Shown here: one piece after another, positions 23,196-37,100 of the stretch
Numbering within the stretch: the stretch's first letter is position 1
Layout of the letters: each line of letters opens with the position of its first letter
Assembly (NCBI GenBank): GCA_911728455.2
Contig: OU452225.1
Location: 8,282,106 to 8,346,105 of the forward strand
Direction: 5' to 3'
DNA: 64,000 bases
From: Marthasterias glacialis
Taxonomy: Eukaryota; Echinodermata; Asteroidea; Forcipulatida; Asteriidae
The notes under the pieces: generated by a model
Database searches by the model: none
What the model was told of the DNA's origin: nothing
The model's input: the letters and a program-made list of their open reading frames with translations, nothing else
Translations under genes and position numbers: made by a program

Positions 23196-23874
23196 AGACC
23201 CTGATTTCTTTCACTACAGCGCGCCACTCACAGCGGCTCGGTAAATTACTTCACACGCCGGAAAGCCGCTGCCAGCGGTTTGAAATCGACAAAATATAAA
23301 ACAATTCCGTCACAGCTGTACATTAATTTCCGTAGTGAAAGAGTTAATACTGGAATGTTGCGAAAAGTGGACATTTGTTTTCTGCTTTCGTTATACTTTT
23401 CTATTCGTGTGGATCAATATACACAGGCCTCTATGTATGCTGTGAATTACTCTACTTGTCCCTCCGGCAAACTTAAATCCTCCCTTCTGATTGCTCAACA
23501 GCAGTGGGATATAAATATTCATATTTCAACATCCCACTACTCTGAAAAACCAAGATTGCATCCTGCATATTAAACGCTATACCCCACATGTACACGCTTA
23601 CTGCTATGCAGTCATTGGGTAAAATCAAAAACTTAACTGTCAATGTTTATCAAGACAGCTGTACCCCCCCCTCCCCCCGAGACTAACTTTAAGTTACCTT
23701 TTCAAGAATAAATTATTCAGAAATTCATGTGGTTTTTAATTCATTGTACAATGCTTCTATTTGTGCAAACATTCAGAAACAATTAAAATAATAATAACAA
23801 TAATGGAGTCTTAAACAGCATACGTATCTACCAGTAATTCTGTATTCCAGGCGCTTTTTCTTATTTTTAAGGCA

Positions 23875-24090
23875 GTTTTTTATGTAGCACCTTGTAATGG
23901 TTTACAAGGTGCTGCGGGGCATTCAGCAGCCACTGCTAGAAACACCGGGGCAATCCCCTTCTCTCAGTGTTAAGTGCAGCTAGGTTCTTTTACGTGCATT
24001 ACACAACACACGGGATCTATGGCTTTACGTCCCATCCCAAGGACGCAGCAAGAATGGTTGAGTGTCTTGCTTCTGGACACAAGTGTCAAG
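23875..24090 (-). mobile_element. SINE-2 body, reverse orientation
   Basis: Contains the family segments caccttgtaatggtttacaa, ttttacgtgcattacacaac and tttacgtcccatccc, as in the copy at 53639-54050. An FB-A element is inserted at its head side (24095-24267). Confidence 0.65.
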
Positions 24091-24094
24091 ATCG

Positions 24095-24267
24095 GGGACC
24101 AGTTTTATAGAGCTGCTTATGCACAAAAAGGAGTTAACCTGAATAAGGTTACCAGCCAAGCTACCATGGCCTACCACGGTCACACGCACCATCTTTGACT
24201 GGTATCCTGCTTATTTTTGCTTAGCCCAAAATTGTCTGCTTAAGCAACTCTATGTAATTGGGCCCTG
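24095..24267. mobile_element. FB-A element inserted within a SINE-2 copy
   Basis: Begins accagttttatagagctgct and ends ctatgtaattgggccc, with the internal family core (ggttaccagccaa). SINE-2 sequence continues on both sides (23875-24090 and 24268-24345), so the foldback is the younger insertion. Confidence 0.7.
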
Positions 24268-24439
24268 GACTCGAACCCACACTCTGCTGGTCAGAAACAA
24301 CTCAGCTCGAGTACGGTGCGTTTGACCACTCGGCCACTACACTCCAAAATGAGGTTTTAACCCTAAGAAAATTGAAATAGAACAATACTGTATTGTGTGA
24401 TTCTTCTCTATCCCATATGCTTCGGCCTGGTTGCATATG

Positions 24440-24745
24440 TAGTGTGTACTGTCTGAGCAATGGAGGGCATTGAACTCGAGTTCTGATTGCCGCGTCATCA
24501 GAGTGTGGGTTCGAATCCCAGGCGCAACACTTAAGTTCTTGGGCAAGACATTAAACTATAATTGCTTCTCATCACCCAGGAGTAAATGTGTACGTGTGAG
24601 GGTAGAGATTGTTGATGTGAATGATTAGCAACCTGTGTGCCAATTTGGCAACCGGTGCTGCATATTCCAAAGGAGTTGAGATGGTTTCATGAATGATTAA
24701 GGCCCAGTGAACAGGGGTAGTAATAATGTGTGGCAGTCTGATACA
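24440..24745 (+). mobile_element. SINE-2 copy
   Basis: tRNA-like head with B-box-like gtgggttcgaatcccaggc, then gagggtagagattgttgatg and the tail. Confidence 0.7.
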
Positions 24746-24826
24746 ATTTTAATAGCACCTAATCAACGCCTATTATTATCCTATGGGAAGTAGAAGGTCT
24801 ATTTTTGCACTTCTGTTTTGTAACGA

Positions 24827-25147
24827 AAGGCCTTTTTACACTACAAAGAATCCATGTTGAACACAAATCCGACCCATCTAAAAAAGTTTGACTGACCTTT
24901 TTACACCACAACATTTAAATCTTGAGTAGCGCCCTCAATCCACGTCGAAAACCAACCCTGCTCAGGAGGTGGGTTGAGGGATTTTGACCGTGCAGAGAAT
25001 TACACTTGAAGCAAAAAAGCTGATTCCGCGTCAGGCAGTGTGAAAGCAGAGCGGATTTGAACCTTGTTGAAATTTGATGAAGTCAACACGGATTGGAACA
25101 GTGTAGCTTTCAGCATGGGTCGGAGCTTGATAGTGTGAAAAGGCCTT
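24827..25147. mobile_element. 321-bp MITE with AAGGCCTTTT termini
   Basis: Starts aaggcctttttacactac and ends gatagtgtgaaaaggcctt; termini pair with one mismatch over the last 14 bp. Non-coding interior. A target-site duplication could not be fixed. Confidence 0.8.
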
Positions 25148-25187
25148 AAAACCAATTAAACCTGTGTTCCTTTCTGCACTACGCAGG

Positions 25188-25480
25188 GATGAGATTTACC
25201 AATTGTGAACATTCCTGAAAATGGCTTTCAGACCTGGGTTCCCCCTTATTCTAGACCCGGAACCTCCCAGATGTTACAATTCAGGGGGTTTACAGACTCT
25301 GTGTATCACCAGCAATACAAAACTACAGGTTTGGACACAATGTGGACTATTTCTTTCTCCACTTGGTGATTGTTTCACTTCTTTCAAGAAAGTCTGAATG
25401 CTCAAGGAGATTCCGAGGAGATTCTGAGAAAATCCTGAAATCAGGAAAAAAATCCTGAGAAATCTCATGCCTGACTACAG
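25188..25480 (-). repeat. Dispersed repeat DR-B
   Basis: Reverse-orientation copy of the 14878-15180 repeat; shares tctgtgtatcaccagcaata and ctgagaaatctcatgcctga segments. Confidence 0.7.
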
Positions 25481-27786
25481 GCAAATTTGTAACAGACACC
25501 CAGCTTTTCGTTTGCCATCTGAAAGTAAGTTTGAGTCGAACGTAACAAGAATTTAGATTCGAGTGGGTGTATATATGTAAAGCACATTGCCCACTGGTTC
25601 CTTTGTAGACAAAAGAATGCTACACCGTTATTTCAAGCGTAAAATCACATGAAAGATGGCTGAAATTTTCACAGCCGAGACATAAAAACATCACTTCCGT
25701 GCCATCGAACAGCACAGCGATAAAGTAAACGTCATTTTCATGGAGTCTGTTCTTTCTAATAAATGGAAGAGCTCACCACCATCTAGCCTTGATCAAAATC
25801 TACTTGTTTTCCTTTACAATAAATACATAACAGCAGCTACGTCGTCGGCAACAGGTGCCAAGTACCAGTTAATTAAAAATTTTGACTTAAATTATTCAAA
25901 ATAATACGTTAAAAGCTAGCCTTCCACCAGAGGCCTTGAACAAAAAAACATCAAATAATTATATTACAACTTCCTTCACAGGGTGTAAACATTTTTGTTA
26001 CTTATAGACAAATAAACTTGACTTTTTTTTTTTAGTAATAGATAACTCGGGCCTGGAATTGCACAGAGGCCTTGGCCTCTTTTGCCCCAGTCTTGGCCTT
26101 GGTTCCCATAAAAGTGCCCTTTGAAACATGAAAATGGCCTTGCCCTCTCAAAGAAAGATGAAATTCCAGGCCTGATGAATTCACTACAGTTTGGAGAAGG
26201 TTGGGGGAAACTACCGTCTTGTACTGCACAAAATACCACAAATTTCAGCTGATTTGAAACCTTGCACTGTTTGTACATTTGAATGGGAAATACAGATGAC
26301 CAATTTTAACAATTTGAAACCTCGCACAGTGTTAAGGTATGGAACTACTAAGACCAGATATGTTGACATGGTGTTCACTTTTTGCTTGGGACAATCTTTG
26401 GTAAAACTAGGCGGTATAATGTCACACTCTACGACCACTTTTTTGTACATGGAATCACGAAAAATAAATTACGTCCGATCTTGACCTCCGACAACTGTTA
26501 AGATGAGTCTCATGTAATAAAAGAGTCCCATATCACCATGAAAACCAAAGAAAAAAAAAAAAACAATCTCACAAATTACACATTATTGATCTCTTCCACG
26601 GAGGGGAGAAATTCTAAGAAGGGCTGGTGGTGTAAACATTCTTGACATTAAATACAATATATATGGTTTTCCATCAAAGACAAATTGCTACTTGGAAGCC
26701 TTCCTACCAAATTTAGGTCTGTACTTATTTGTTCTTCCCTTTTTTAGAGGAAAATAGGATAAATACACATTGACAGATAAAATAACCTTCTCCCTGGAGT
26801 ATAGTAAATCTAAGAAGGATTGGTGGTGTAAAAATTCCTGACATTTACAAATATTTCCTCAGTTTAGTCATCACGGACATATTACTACTTAGAAAACTTA
26901 CAAAGGACTGTATTTAAGTATTTCTTTTCTCTAGTATTTTTCGGGGGGGGGGGCCTTATTGAGTTTATTTTCTTTCAAAGCACAGGGTGATCTCAAAACA
27001 ATAAAAACCATCAAAAGTGCTAATTTCACAAAGTACAAAAATAAAAAAAAAAATGTTACATGTAAAAATCTGCATCGTACTTTGCTGATCCCAAAATTTA
27101 AAAAATGGAATAAAAACTTTCACCCAAAATTAATCTACAAAATGTAATCTGACAGCTAAAATTATTAGATTATATTTTGTGGTATGTGGCCAGTTTTATA
27201 AAGTCATTTACTGGTAAGCGACTTTTTTTGTGTGCTTGCTGTAACATCAAAATGTGTGCAAGCATGTGAGTATTTCATGAACGATCAAGAACATTTGACA
27301 GCCACACGTGTGCGTTCGCGTTGGATTTGCATTGTTGCGTCACTCATCTGCTAACAAAAACCGCCGGCAAGTCAGGGTGGCTTAGGCTTTGCTTAAGGAA
27401 ATCCGAGATTCGGAATAGAAGTTGTGCTAAGGGCCGCTCAGCAAGCGGAAAATCTATGCTGATCAGTTTTATGAAATTTCACCCGTGATTCACACTGATC
27501 CTGAACTTAAACACAAATTCAAACAGTAATGCGATTTTTTAACTTTAACAACTCAAACTGTGACATCGTCAAAAAGGGTGCCCTCAACTTGTGTCCGAAT
27601 CATGTGACTCCAGCCACAGCTATGGCCATTGGCTGCAACCACAATTAGCAGGCCTGGAATTCAATGGAGGCCAGGGCCTCTGTTGCCCCCCTGGTCTTGG
27701 CCTCGATGCCCCTTTGCAAAATGAACACGGCCTTGCCCTCTCAAAGATAAAATTCCAGGCTTGCAACTGGGCCTTTCCATCGATCT

Positions 27787-27976
27787 GGGGCCAATTTCAT
27801 GCTTAAGCACAAAAAAGCGGCTGAGCCCAACAAAATTATGCTAACAAGAATAAGGTTACCGGCCAAACTACCATATCACATGTACAATTTATGACTGGTA
27901 TCCTGCTCGTTTTTGCTTAGCAGCAAAATTGTAAGCAACATTTTCTGCTTAAGCAGCTCTATGAAATTGGGCCCTG
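27787..27976. mobile_element. FB-A foldback element, well preserved
   Basis: Starts ggccaatttcatgcttaagc and ends agctctatgaaattgggccc. The two halves are inverted versions of one another around a tgactggtatcctgctc core. Confidence 0.8.
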
Positions 27977-28057
27977 GCCACAGCCCAAGCCACCAGGTCA
28001 GCCCAAGCATATACCAGCTTTGGCTGATAATTTCCCTAGAATCAAAGACTTCCACCT

Positions 28058-28063
28058 TTTATT
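28058..28063 (-). terminator. Candidate GAK polyadenylation signal
   Basis: AATAAA on the minus strand about 45 nt past the GAK stop. This would give an unusually short 3' UTR, so a more distal site is also possible. Confidence 0.3.
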
Positions 28064-28109
28064 AGCCTTTGTGCGGAGTACGAATGATCTCAGCTGTACG
28101 TTTTGCTTG

Positions 28110-31100
28110 CTAGTATAACGATTTTGAGCCCGATTCTTCAAACTCGGCCCATGCATCATTTAGCTCCATGAAGATGAGCTTGGTCAGCTCCTGATGGGGC
28201 GTGCCGGTGTGCTTGTCTGGATGAATGCACAGACAGGCTTTCCTGTAATACTTCTTAACCTGTTGAGAAAAAGAGGTCCATCAGGGAAATAGAAAATCTT
28301 AATCTTGTTAACGATGAATAGACCGATCCATTTAGCCCCGCCCCCTTACGTGTTGACCAATCACAGCCTTGGATACACCAACAAAAGTCCGACAAGAGCC
28401 CGACACGATTAAAATCCTGTTAGAAAATGTAAACATGCGTGCGCTGACTTATAGTGCACGCGTTTATGTTGTGCAGTGTGGCATTGAAGATACGCTCATT
28501 GTGCTACCCACGTGTACAGTGGTGATGTAGCCAATGGTGTGATTGGTCTATATGTTTAGGGGGCGGGGCTTAATGGATCGGTCTAACACAATGAGCCCTA
28601 ACCCTCCCGAATCCTCTTCATGAAGTTGTGTGGTTGCAGAAAACAGGCTTGCAACTTTGAAATTGCACACACACAAAAAGAGGAAATAGCCTAACACATA
28701 AGTTTGTACAGTGTTCTCCAGTTTTCTATGACACTGAAAGTGAAGAAAAATGAGGAAATCAGCTGATCCACTGAGGAGATTGAGGACTGTAGGCCCAAAT
28801 AACGATTGCTTATCACTGGGCCAGGCATATCAATCTTATCCAAGTCCAAACATGTTGGTGTGGAGTGACCTCAGAGTGGAGGATAGTGAAGGATTGAGGA
28901 CTGTAGGCCCAAATAACGATTGCTTATCACTGGGCCAGGCATATCAATCTTATCCAAGTCCAAACATGTTGGTGTGGAGTGACCTCAGAGTGGAGGATAG
29001 TGAAGGATTGAGGACTGTAGGCCCAAATAGCGATTGCTTATCGCTGGGCCAGGCATATCAATCTTATCCAAGTCCAAACATGTTGGTGTGGAGTGACCTC
29101 AGAGTGGAGGATAGTGAAGAATTGAGGACTGTAGGCCCAAATAACGATTGCTTATCACTGGGCCAGGCATATCAATCTTATCCATGTCCAAACATGTTGG
29201 TGTGGAGTGACCATAGAGTGGAGGATTGAGGTTGCCTGTGCCTATTCTAACTTACAAACATAAACATATATATACATATGAAATATATACTTTTACAGTT
29301 CTGTATGAGGGAAATCTAAACCAAACAATTTTCGGGTCAATACAGGGAAGAGATCTGCAAATGTGACAGTTCCTGAACAATGGACTTGCAGGCCTGGGTT
29401 GCTACTTCTTCCATACCCGGAACCTCCCAGATGTTACAATTCTGGAGGTTTACAGACTCTGTGCACCACCAGAAATATACAACTACAACTACAGACTGAT
29501 TTTGTGGACTGTCTCTTTTTCCCTTCGGTGACTGCTTTACTTCTTTCAAGGAAATTTGAAGACTCACAGAGATTTTGAGAAAATCCTGAAATCAGGAAAA
29601 AATCCTGAGAAATCATACATCTGTCAATAACAAACCGTTTCACAGTTCAGTCCAGGTTCAACTTTGGGGGGGGGGGGGGAGGGACTCTATCATTTACATT
29701 GGTCATAGGTCCCAAGACACATAAATCAAAAAACCTTGCTTTATTTCTTGTCTTACCTCGCCAGCAGTAACGAGCTGGTGCATCCCTATCTGTTGCCATC
29801 TGTTCTCATCCTCCCATAGTACTGTGTGTAAACTGGATATCAGAGTACGGATGTTACGCTCCTTCCCCTGGGTCCATTCAAGAATCTATCAGGGTAAAAT
29901 CAGTTACGACAAAATCAATTTAAAGACGAAGTACAGCGTTGGTTGTTTTCAAAAACAAACATTGATTAGTTTCAATCTGCAAGCTCACTCCAGAGCGATC
30001 CTCCAGAGAAATATTTCCACCTCAAATACTGAAGACGAGAGAATAGCATTTTAGGACAAATCACTATTGCTTATTTTGATTGCCGCGATCTAAAAAAGCC
30101 ACATATGAACATTCCGAAAATCCCTGACAAATCATAAATCGGGCCGATCAAGACCATTGTTCACCACTTTACTCAGCATTGGAGGCAAGTCCGAGATTCC
30201 ATCATGACATGTCCGATTATCGGCCGTAGCTTACGGCCAAGGGTTTGGCCGATTCAGGGTGAAAACGAACCACATTTTCTCAAAAGAGAAAAAGAAATCC
30301 TGGTGCAATTTATGACAACATTTGTTGTCTTTACTTGGTTTAAGTCATGGTCCCATTGTGACAACAATAAAAAAAAATTCAAGAATTTCCATAAATTAGT
30401 TCCAAGTGAGCATGGATACATTTTTGGAAATCCCAACGATGAGTAGTTAAGTGAAAAACCATGTGTTTATTAGCTTTAAGTTTTTGACAAAAATTCCCAT
30501 GCTAGGTAAGGGCCAGAGACACTGAGATCCAATTTTACCTTGAGTTTGTCAGGATCCATTTCTCTGACTAACTCTTCTTTTTTCATTTCGTTTATCGTTC
30601 GATGATCATCTTTCTTGTGAGTGAAGCCTTGCGAGGATAGCAGATCTTCAAAGTCGCTTTTCTTGGTTGGCCCTGGGGAGGAAAAAGAAACGGGAAATAG
30701 AAGAATTTAAAGACACGACTGGTAAATATCAGGTTGGTTGAAAACTAGAAGTTGGGAAATATCTTACTATTCCAAAAAACAATGAAGTAATATAAGGCCA
30801 GAAGGCCATTTATGACCAGATGAGGTGTATGCACGAACAACTTTTTTTGAACACAAGACCGGAAGTTGGGTAAACCCGCTTTTGTATATACTCGGAATCC
30901 TGGAACGTCACTATGCCCAGACAGTCCATTGTGTAGTGTGCACACTGCATGCACTCACCGTACACCGCTTCATTTCCCCATGTACAAAGAGGGTCAAAGG
31001 GTACTGGAGTTCATGCTCGACATCACCCTTTTTCTTGAGGTTATTGTGTAATCCCGATTCCAGCCCTTTGAGAGATCAATAGGCTGCCACCACTGTTATC

Positions 31101-34100
31101 ATTGTATTCAAAACAATGGGAGGTAAGTCAAAGTGGTCCGAGATTCCAGCATATCATGGCCAATTATTGGCCATGACTTACGGCCAAGGGTTTTGTAATT
31201 TACGGTAAACGAATCTCATGTTTTTTTCAACAGAGGACAAATTATTCTGATGCATTCTATGACAACGGTTGTTGTCTTTACTTTGTTAATAGTCAGGGTT
31301 TCATTATGAAAACAATGTTCTCAAAAACCAACTATTCCACAAGTTCCGAAAAATTAATCACGTCCCTTGGCACGAAAAAATTTAGGAAATGGTTAAGAAA
31401 TACTGAATACAATTACCGGTTCCAACTGTTGCAAATGGCGTCCTTGTTCCTCTTTCCTCCCTCCCACCGATCACACTTGAGAAACCGCTAGCATAGTAGT
31501 TTGGCTTACTCTGCTGGGCCTGGGGTGGAGGTTGAGCCCTCCCTGGTGATGGCGAAGGCTGGCGTTTCGGCGACGCCATACCGTGGACTTGGGCTTGTTT
31601 GGGCTGCCATGAGCCAAATGAAGAGGACTGCGAAGGGGGAGGCGTGGTACCAGACGCTGGTAGATTTGAATTTAAATTACCTGAGGATCGGAGGATAAAA
31701 AGTTAAAATACATTGGTACCAAGCTAACATGAACTGTAAGCATGAACTATTACAGGGACGTTTTCTTAGACAATTTTGTGAGAATGAACAATTTACAAAG
31801 GTCACTGTGGTGGGTCCATGAATTTCTAAGATGAAGTGGATTAGGGTTTCATGGTACTTACAATAAAAGTTTCGTACATTTTGTACACAAACTGAATCTT
31901 GCAAAGTATGTTTACTTCACAGCGGTGTTCACTTTGTGCAATTCTTTCAAAATTCCACCTCTGGTTTAACAACACAAGTTGAATTGACTTAGTACTGCAA
32001 ACCAAAATCACCATTGCCAAGTATAAATCCTTCTCAGATGACGTCACTATTTTATCACTCCCCATGCTAGAGTACTCACACACGCACGTCGCGCATGCAC
32101 GTTACGAGAACCTGTTCAAACATGTGCTATAAAGCAACACTGGATGGCCCCTATGCATATCGTACACATGCCTAGCACGTCATGGCTGAGCAGTGTAGTG
32201 CACTAGACTCAAGTCCTGGTGGTCAAGTCATCGGGATGTGGGTTCAAATCCCGGTCATGACACTTGTGTCCTTGAGCAAGATGCTATACTATAATTGCTT
32301 CTCTTCACCCAGGGGTATAAATGGGTACCTGCGAGGGTAGAGGTTGATATTGTGTTTGAACAAGCCTTCGGAGTGCCACGGCAGCTCGGGGCTGTTAACT
32401 AATGTAAAGCGCATTAAAAAAATTATTGAAAAGATGCGCTAAGAACCAATATAACTATTTTTATTATAACTCCAGCGCGGCAGACCTCCTGCGATGCTAC
32501 AGAAATACGACATCAGTGAGAAGGCTCTACAGAGCTTGGCATGGCAATCTTATCAGCATCCACAGGTTTGGGTCTAAGTATGCAATCTTATCAGCATCCA
32601 CAGGTTTGGGTCTAAGTATGCAATCTTATCAGCATCCACAGGTTTGGGTCTAAGTATGCAATCTTATCAGCATCCACAGGTTTGGGTCTAAGTATGCAAT
32701 CTTATCAGCATCCACAGGTTTGGGTCTAAGTATGCTCAAGAACTTTGATGGAAACTGGACACAACATTCAAGAGGGTTAGGGTTGATCTGGGATGTGATT
32801 GTTTGAAAATAAAAAATCCTGAAAACTGGATAACATATTCCTCTTGATGTGGGGATGAAGTTCCCTGAATGTACAGATTGTTACATTTTAGAGGTTTACA
32901 GACTCTCTACATCATTTCAAATAGGTATCTGAAGGTCTGGTCATTAACAACGGCGAGTCTTTTCAACTCTGTGATGGCAACTTTGCCTCTTTCAAGAAAA
33001 CTGAAGGTGTCGGGAGACCAGTGAAAAATCCTGATAAATCACATGCCTGGTTGATACAATGACACAAAGGATGAAATTGCTGCCTACCGAAATCAGCAAA
33101 GGGATCATGAGAGTTGCTTGGTGTTGTCTTTGCTTGGTGCGTGGGTGTATCCCCAGCTTTTTTGCCCATTCCTGCAGCTTGAGGTCTGCCCATAGGCTGG
33201 GAGTGGGTCGGTGATCCGTTACCCCAACCCGCTGCCAAATTAGGCCCACTCCGACTCTGTGAAAACAGACAATACAAACCATGAAAATAATCTAATTTTA
33301 AATGTACTAAAACTTGACAAATTGTATTCTATTGTGACTGACCCCTCCCACTGTCAGACCACTGATTATCGTCCACATGGTTTTGAATTATAGATGCACT
33401 ATGCCAGCCTCCAATATAATATAATGTGGTGAATGCATCTACACAGTACACAGTCAACCCTCCTACTGTCTGACCATTCAACATTATCCACTCTGGTTAT
33501 GAGTGATAGATGCAAAACTCCAGCCTGCAATATGATATTATGTCCTGAATGCATTGTGCATCCATCCTTTATAACTGGAGTGGATGCCGTTGAATGGTCA
33601 GACACTAGGAGGGGGCAATGAATACGACCATTAATTAGACTTAAATTTTTGATTCAAAACTATTGACAGACATTCAATACACGAGACAAATGAAAGTAAC
33701 ATGCGTCTTTGACAAAGTGGAATGTAAAATGTTCCTTTTAACCCAAATATCGTTTTGAACTTTACCTGCTTCAGGGTCGCTTTAGATTTCTGAGGTGACG
33801 AGAACGTAGCCCCCGATGAGAAACCGCCAAAATCACCGAGCAAATTATCGCTACTGTGAGACATCTTCGCTGTATTCTGAAGACCACTCAGAGGTGGCGA
33901 TAAATGTGCTGGTGATGTCGTTCCACCTCCAGCTCCGAAAGGATCGAATAGAGTATCGTCGCTCACATCGCCGATGTTAAATAAGACAGTCGTCTCTGGA
34001 CTCACAGGCGACTGCTTTCCCCTGCTCGAGGCAAACGGGTCAAAAAGGTCCTCTTGTTTTTTCTGGTTTGGGCGCGTCGTCGGAGGTGTGCTCGGGCTTG

Positions 34101-37100
34101 GCTTCTGCATTTGCTGCTGGAATGGATCAAATGCATCACTGGGGACGTCCTTCTTGGAGGTTCCTCCAAGTAATGATCCAGCAGCTGAGGGATCGACCAG
34201 GAGGTCCAAGTTGCTTGGATCTTTTGGTCCAGGACCCATTAGATCGATACTGCCAAAGCTGGGTGCCCCTCCTGAGCTGCTGTCTCTTGATTGACTGCTT
34301 CCTCCGATATTCAACAAGTCTACGTTATTTGAGGTTTGCGATTGGTTTGAATGCACTGGTGAAAATTTCGCATCAAAAAGTGGCTCTGGCTGTGTCTGAC
34401 TTGTCGAGCTTTCACCTCCCGTCTCGAAAGCGGCAAAGAAAGTGGAATTACCAGTCCTGACTCCATTTTCCTTCATTTCTTGGTGAGCCTTCGCTCGTTC
34501 GGCTCCGAAATCTCCAAACTCGTCATCTGACCCCTCAAGGAGGGTTTCTCTGGCTTCTTTATTGTGTAGATCCTCGTCTTGCCAGTTGATGTTCGCCATG
34601 AAGCTGGCTTTGTTTTCGGTGTCAGAAGTGGGATTAGACTGTGGTTGGGTCGACTGCTGTTGGGACGGTTCTTTCGGTGGTCTTCTCTCACCAGAAGCTG
34701 TTGTTGGTTTAGCTTTCCTCTCTTTGGCTTTAGCATCCATGTGAGCTAGATAAAAAAAAAAAAGAATGAAAATTGATACAGAATTAGGTCATCTTTTTGA
34801 GTAACCTAAAAAGCTCAGCTAAGAAAGTTAAACAAAGCAATAATTCAAAACATGCATTGAAAACAAATTGATGTAAAGGCAGAACGGAGCCATGACCACA
34901 GCCTAAGACACAGCCTGAGCCATGACCACAGCCTAAGCCAGAGCCTGAGCCATGACCACAGCCTAAGCCAGAGCCTGAGCCATGACCACAGCCTAAGCCA
35001 GAGCCTGAGCCATGACCACAGCCTAAGCCAGAGCCTGAGCCATGACCACAGCCTAAACCAGAGCCTGAGCCATGACCACAGCCTAAACCAGAGCCTGAGC
35101 CATGACCACAGCCTAAGCCAGAGCCCGAGCCATGACCACAGCCTAAGCCAGAGCCCCAGCCATGACCACAGCCTAAGCCAGAGCCTGAGCCATGACCACA
35201 GCCTAAGCCAGAGCCTGAGCCATGACCACAGCCTAAGCCAGAGCCTGAGCCATGACCACAGCCTAAGCCAGAGCCAGAGCCATGACCACAGCCTAAGCCA
35301 GAGCCTGAGCTATGACCACAGCCTAAACCAAAGCCTGAGCCATGACCACAGCCTAAGCCAGAGCCTGAGCCATGCCCACAGCCTAAGCCAGAGCCTGAGC
35401 CATTATTTGGTTTGGACCCCAGACCCTCCTCTAGTAATGTCAGCCCCGTATCTGTCTGTGATGTATTATCTCCATGCAGCACAGTCTTCATAGGGCATTT
35501 CTATTTAATCTTGGGACTCCATGAGGCCGATATAATCAGCACTGACATGCTGCTATCTTGCCCAAAGTTCCAATCTCACATAACAAAATTCCTCGCAACA
35601 AATCTTTCTCCTAGGAATTATTCAAGTAACAAAATTTAAATGCAATTGTACTGCAGCTTTATATACTGAACAAATATTGTTCATACTGAGCAAATATTTT
35701 GTCTATGTTTTCGTAAAGTGGCGTATTATGCTCCACAGCCAAAATTCTGTGTTTTGAAAAAATTGTTGTTGAAGTTGAACTACTTTTTCTCACCAAAAAT
35801 AAAGGTGTCTTCTTCAGTCGTACAGAACTGCCAATGTGTTTTCAATCTTACAAATGTTTTGTTGAGTTATGAATTCCGAAACACATAACATCACTTCATG
35901 AAAACGAAAAAACAAGATGTGCACACAGAGCACTGTGCACAAACCAATGTAAATTGCGATATGTCACTTTGTGAAAATACAGAAGTCGTACCATGCATGT
36001 TTGGCACCATGATGTGAGCACGATGATTTTCAATGGATCGTGATACATCACTACGATTAGCAAAATGGCAAATCTCGTGATACGTTGGTCATGGCAATTA
36101 GTGTAATTACAATACTATTACATAATAGGTCCTGAAACTTGCTGAAAATGTTAACAGTTATTGAGTACATCAGTAACTTGTACATAAACAGACTTGCCTT
36201 TTCTTTTTTTCTTGACACATACATCGTTTCTTGAAAACGGTGACAAATTATACTTCGTCTAAAACTCATTCCTCTGAGAAAATTCCTTCAAACGAAGATC
36301 GATTCAGTAAAGTCACAAACAATGAAGTCATCTTCTCAACAGAAAAAAAGACTTCCCTGGTCTTGAGTTATACCTCTTCTTCCTTGTCTAAGCCCCCCTT
36401 TTCTAACCTCAGATTTCCTTAAGAAAAAGACCCTGGTAAGACGACTCACCAAACTGTGCAGCAACACTGTCCTGCTCCTCTTTATTACTGAAGCAGTACT
36501 TTGGTGTGATACGCTGAGTCTCAAAAGTGGCCCAAGGAGGCTGTTTATCGGGCAGTGTTGGCCGATCCAACAGCTGCACCTCCAGGGTGACGTTGAAGAG
36601 GTCGGGGAACTTATCTGGCTGTTCCATGAAGTCTACATCGTATCTGGGGATTGAGGATTCACAATAATGAATACCGCAACCTTGCCCAATTCAACCTCAC
36701 CTGTCAGAACTAAGCCTGGTTCATACTTCATGTATGCTAAGGGAATTTCCCTGATGCTAATAACAATTAGATATCTACAATTACCTACATTGACGCAAGA
36801 ACAAAAATTTAGTCAAGTGCAAACAAAGATTAATGCTCTGAAAAGAGAAGTAAAGAACCTTATTTGAAATAATGTCAAAAATACAGACTTTATATTGCAC
36901 TAAAAAAAACATGAAAAGGTAGACAACACAGCACTTAAATATAAAATCAAATTTTATCAGCTGTACATAAAGGCAGTATAAACAATTAAATATATATATG
37001 TAACATTTAATATTGGATTAGATAGTCAAATAAAAACTGTATAACGTAATCAAGTATATATTTTTAAGGTATCAAAATATATACAAAACAATAGGAAAGA

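Larger units (their letters stand above)
20265..28109. other. Convergent HAUS3-GAK intergenic region; repeats only
   Basis: Open frames here are short (at most about 100 codons), lack recognisable domains and fall in or near repeats. Besides the elements listed separately, there are poly-G/C runs (about 23664 and 26943), a diverged direct duplication around 26600-26850 (aagaaggrytggtggtgtaa), and DR-C fragments near 26050-26175 and 27645-27765. I see no supportable gene. Confidence 0.6.

Noticed and set aside
23280-23573. 97-codon plus-strand frame in the intergenic region
   Set aside because: No recognisable domain, no splice support and ordinary length for chance.
34784-35491. A new Gly/Cys/His-repeat gene or exon
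   Set aside because: The frame is explained by a 30-bp period. The flanking parts lack homology, and neighbouring GAK exons join in phase without it.
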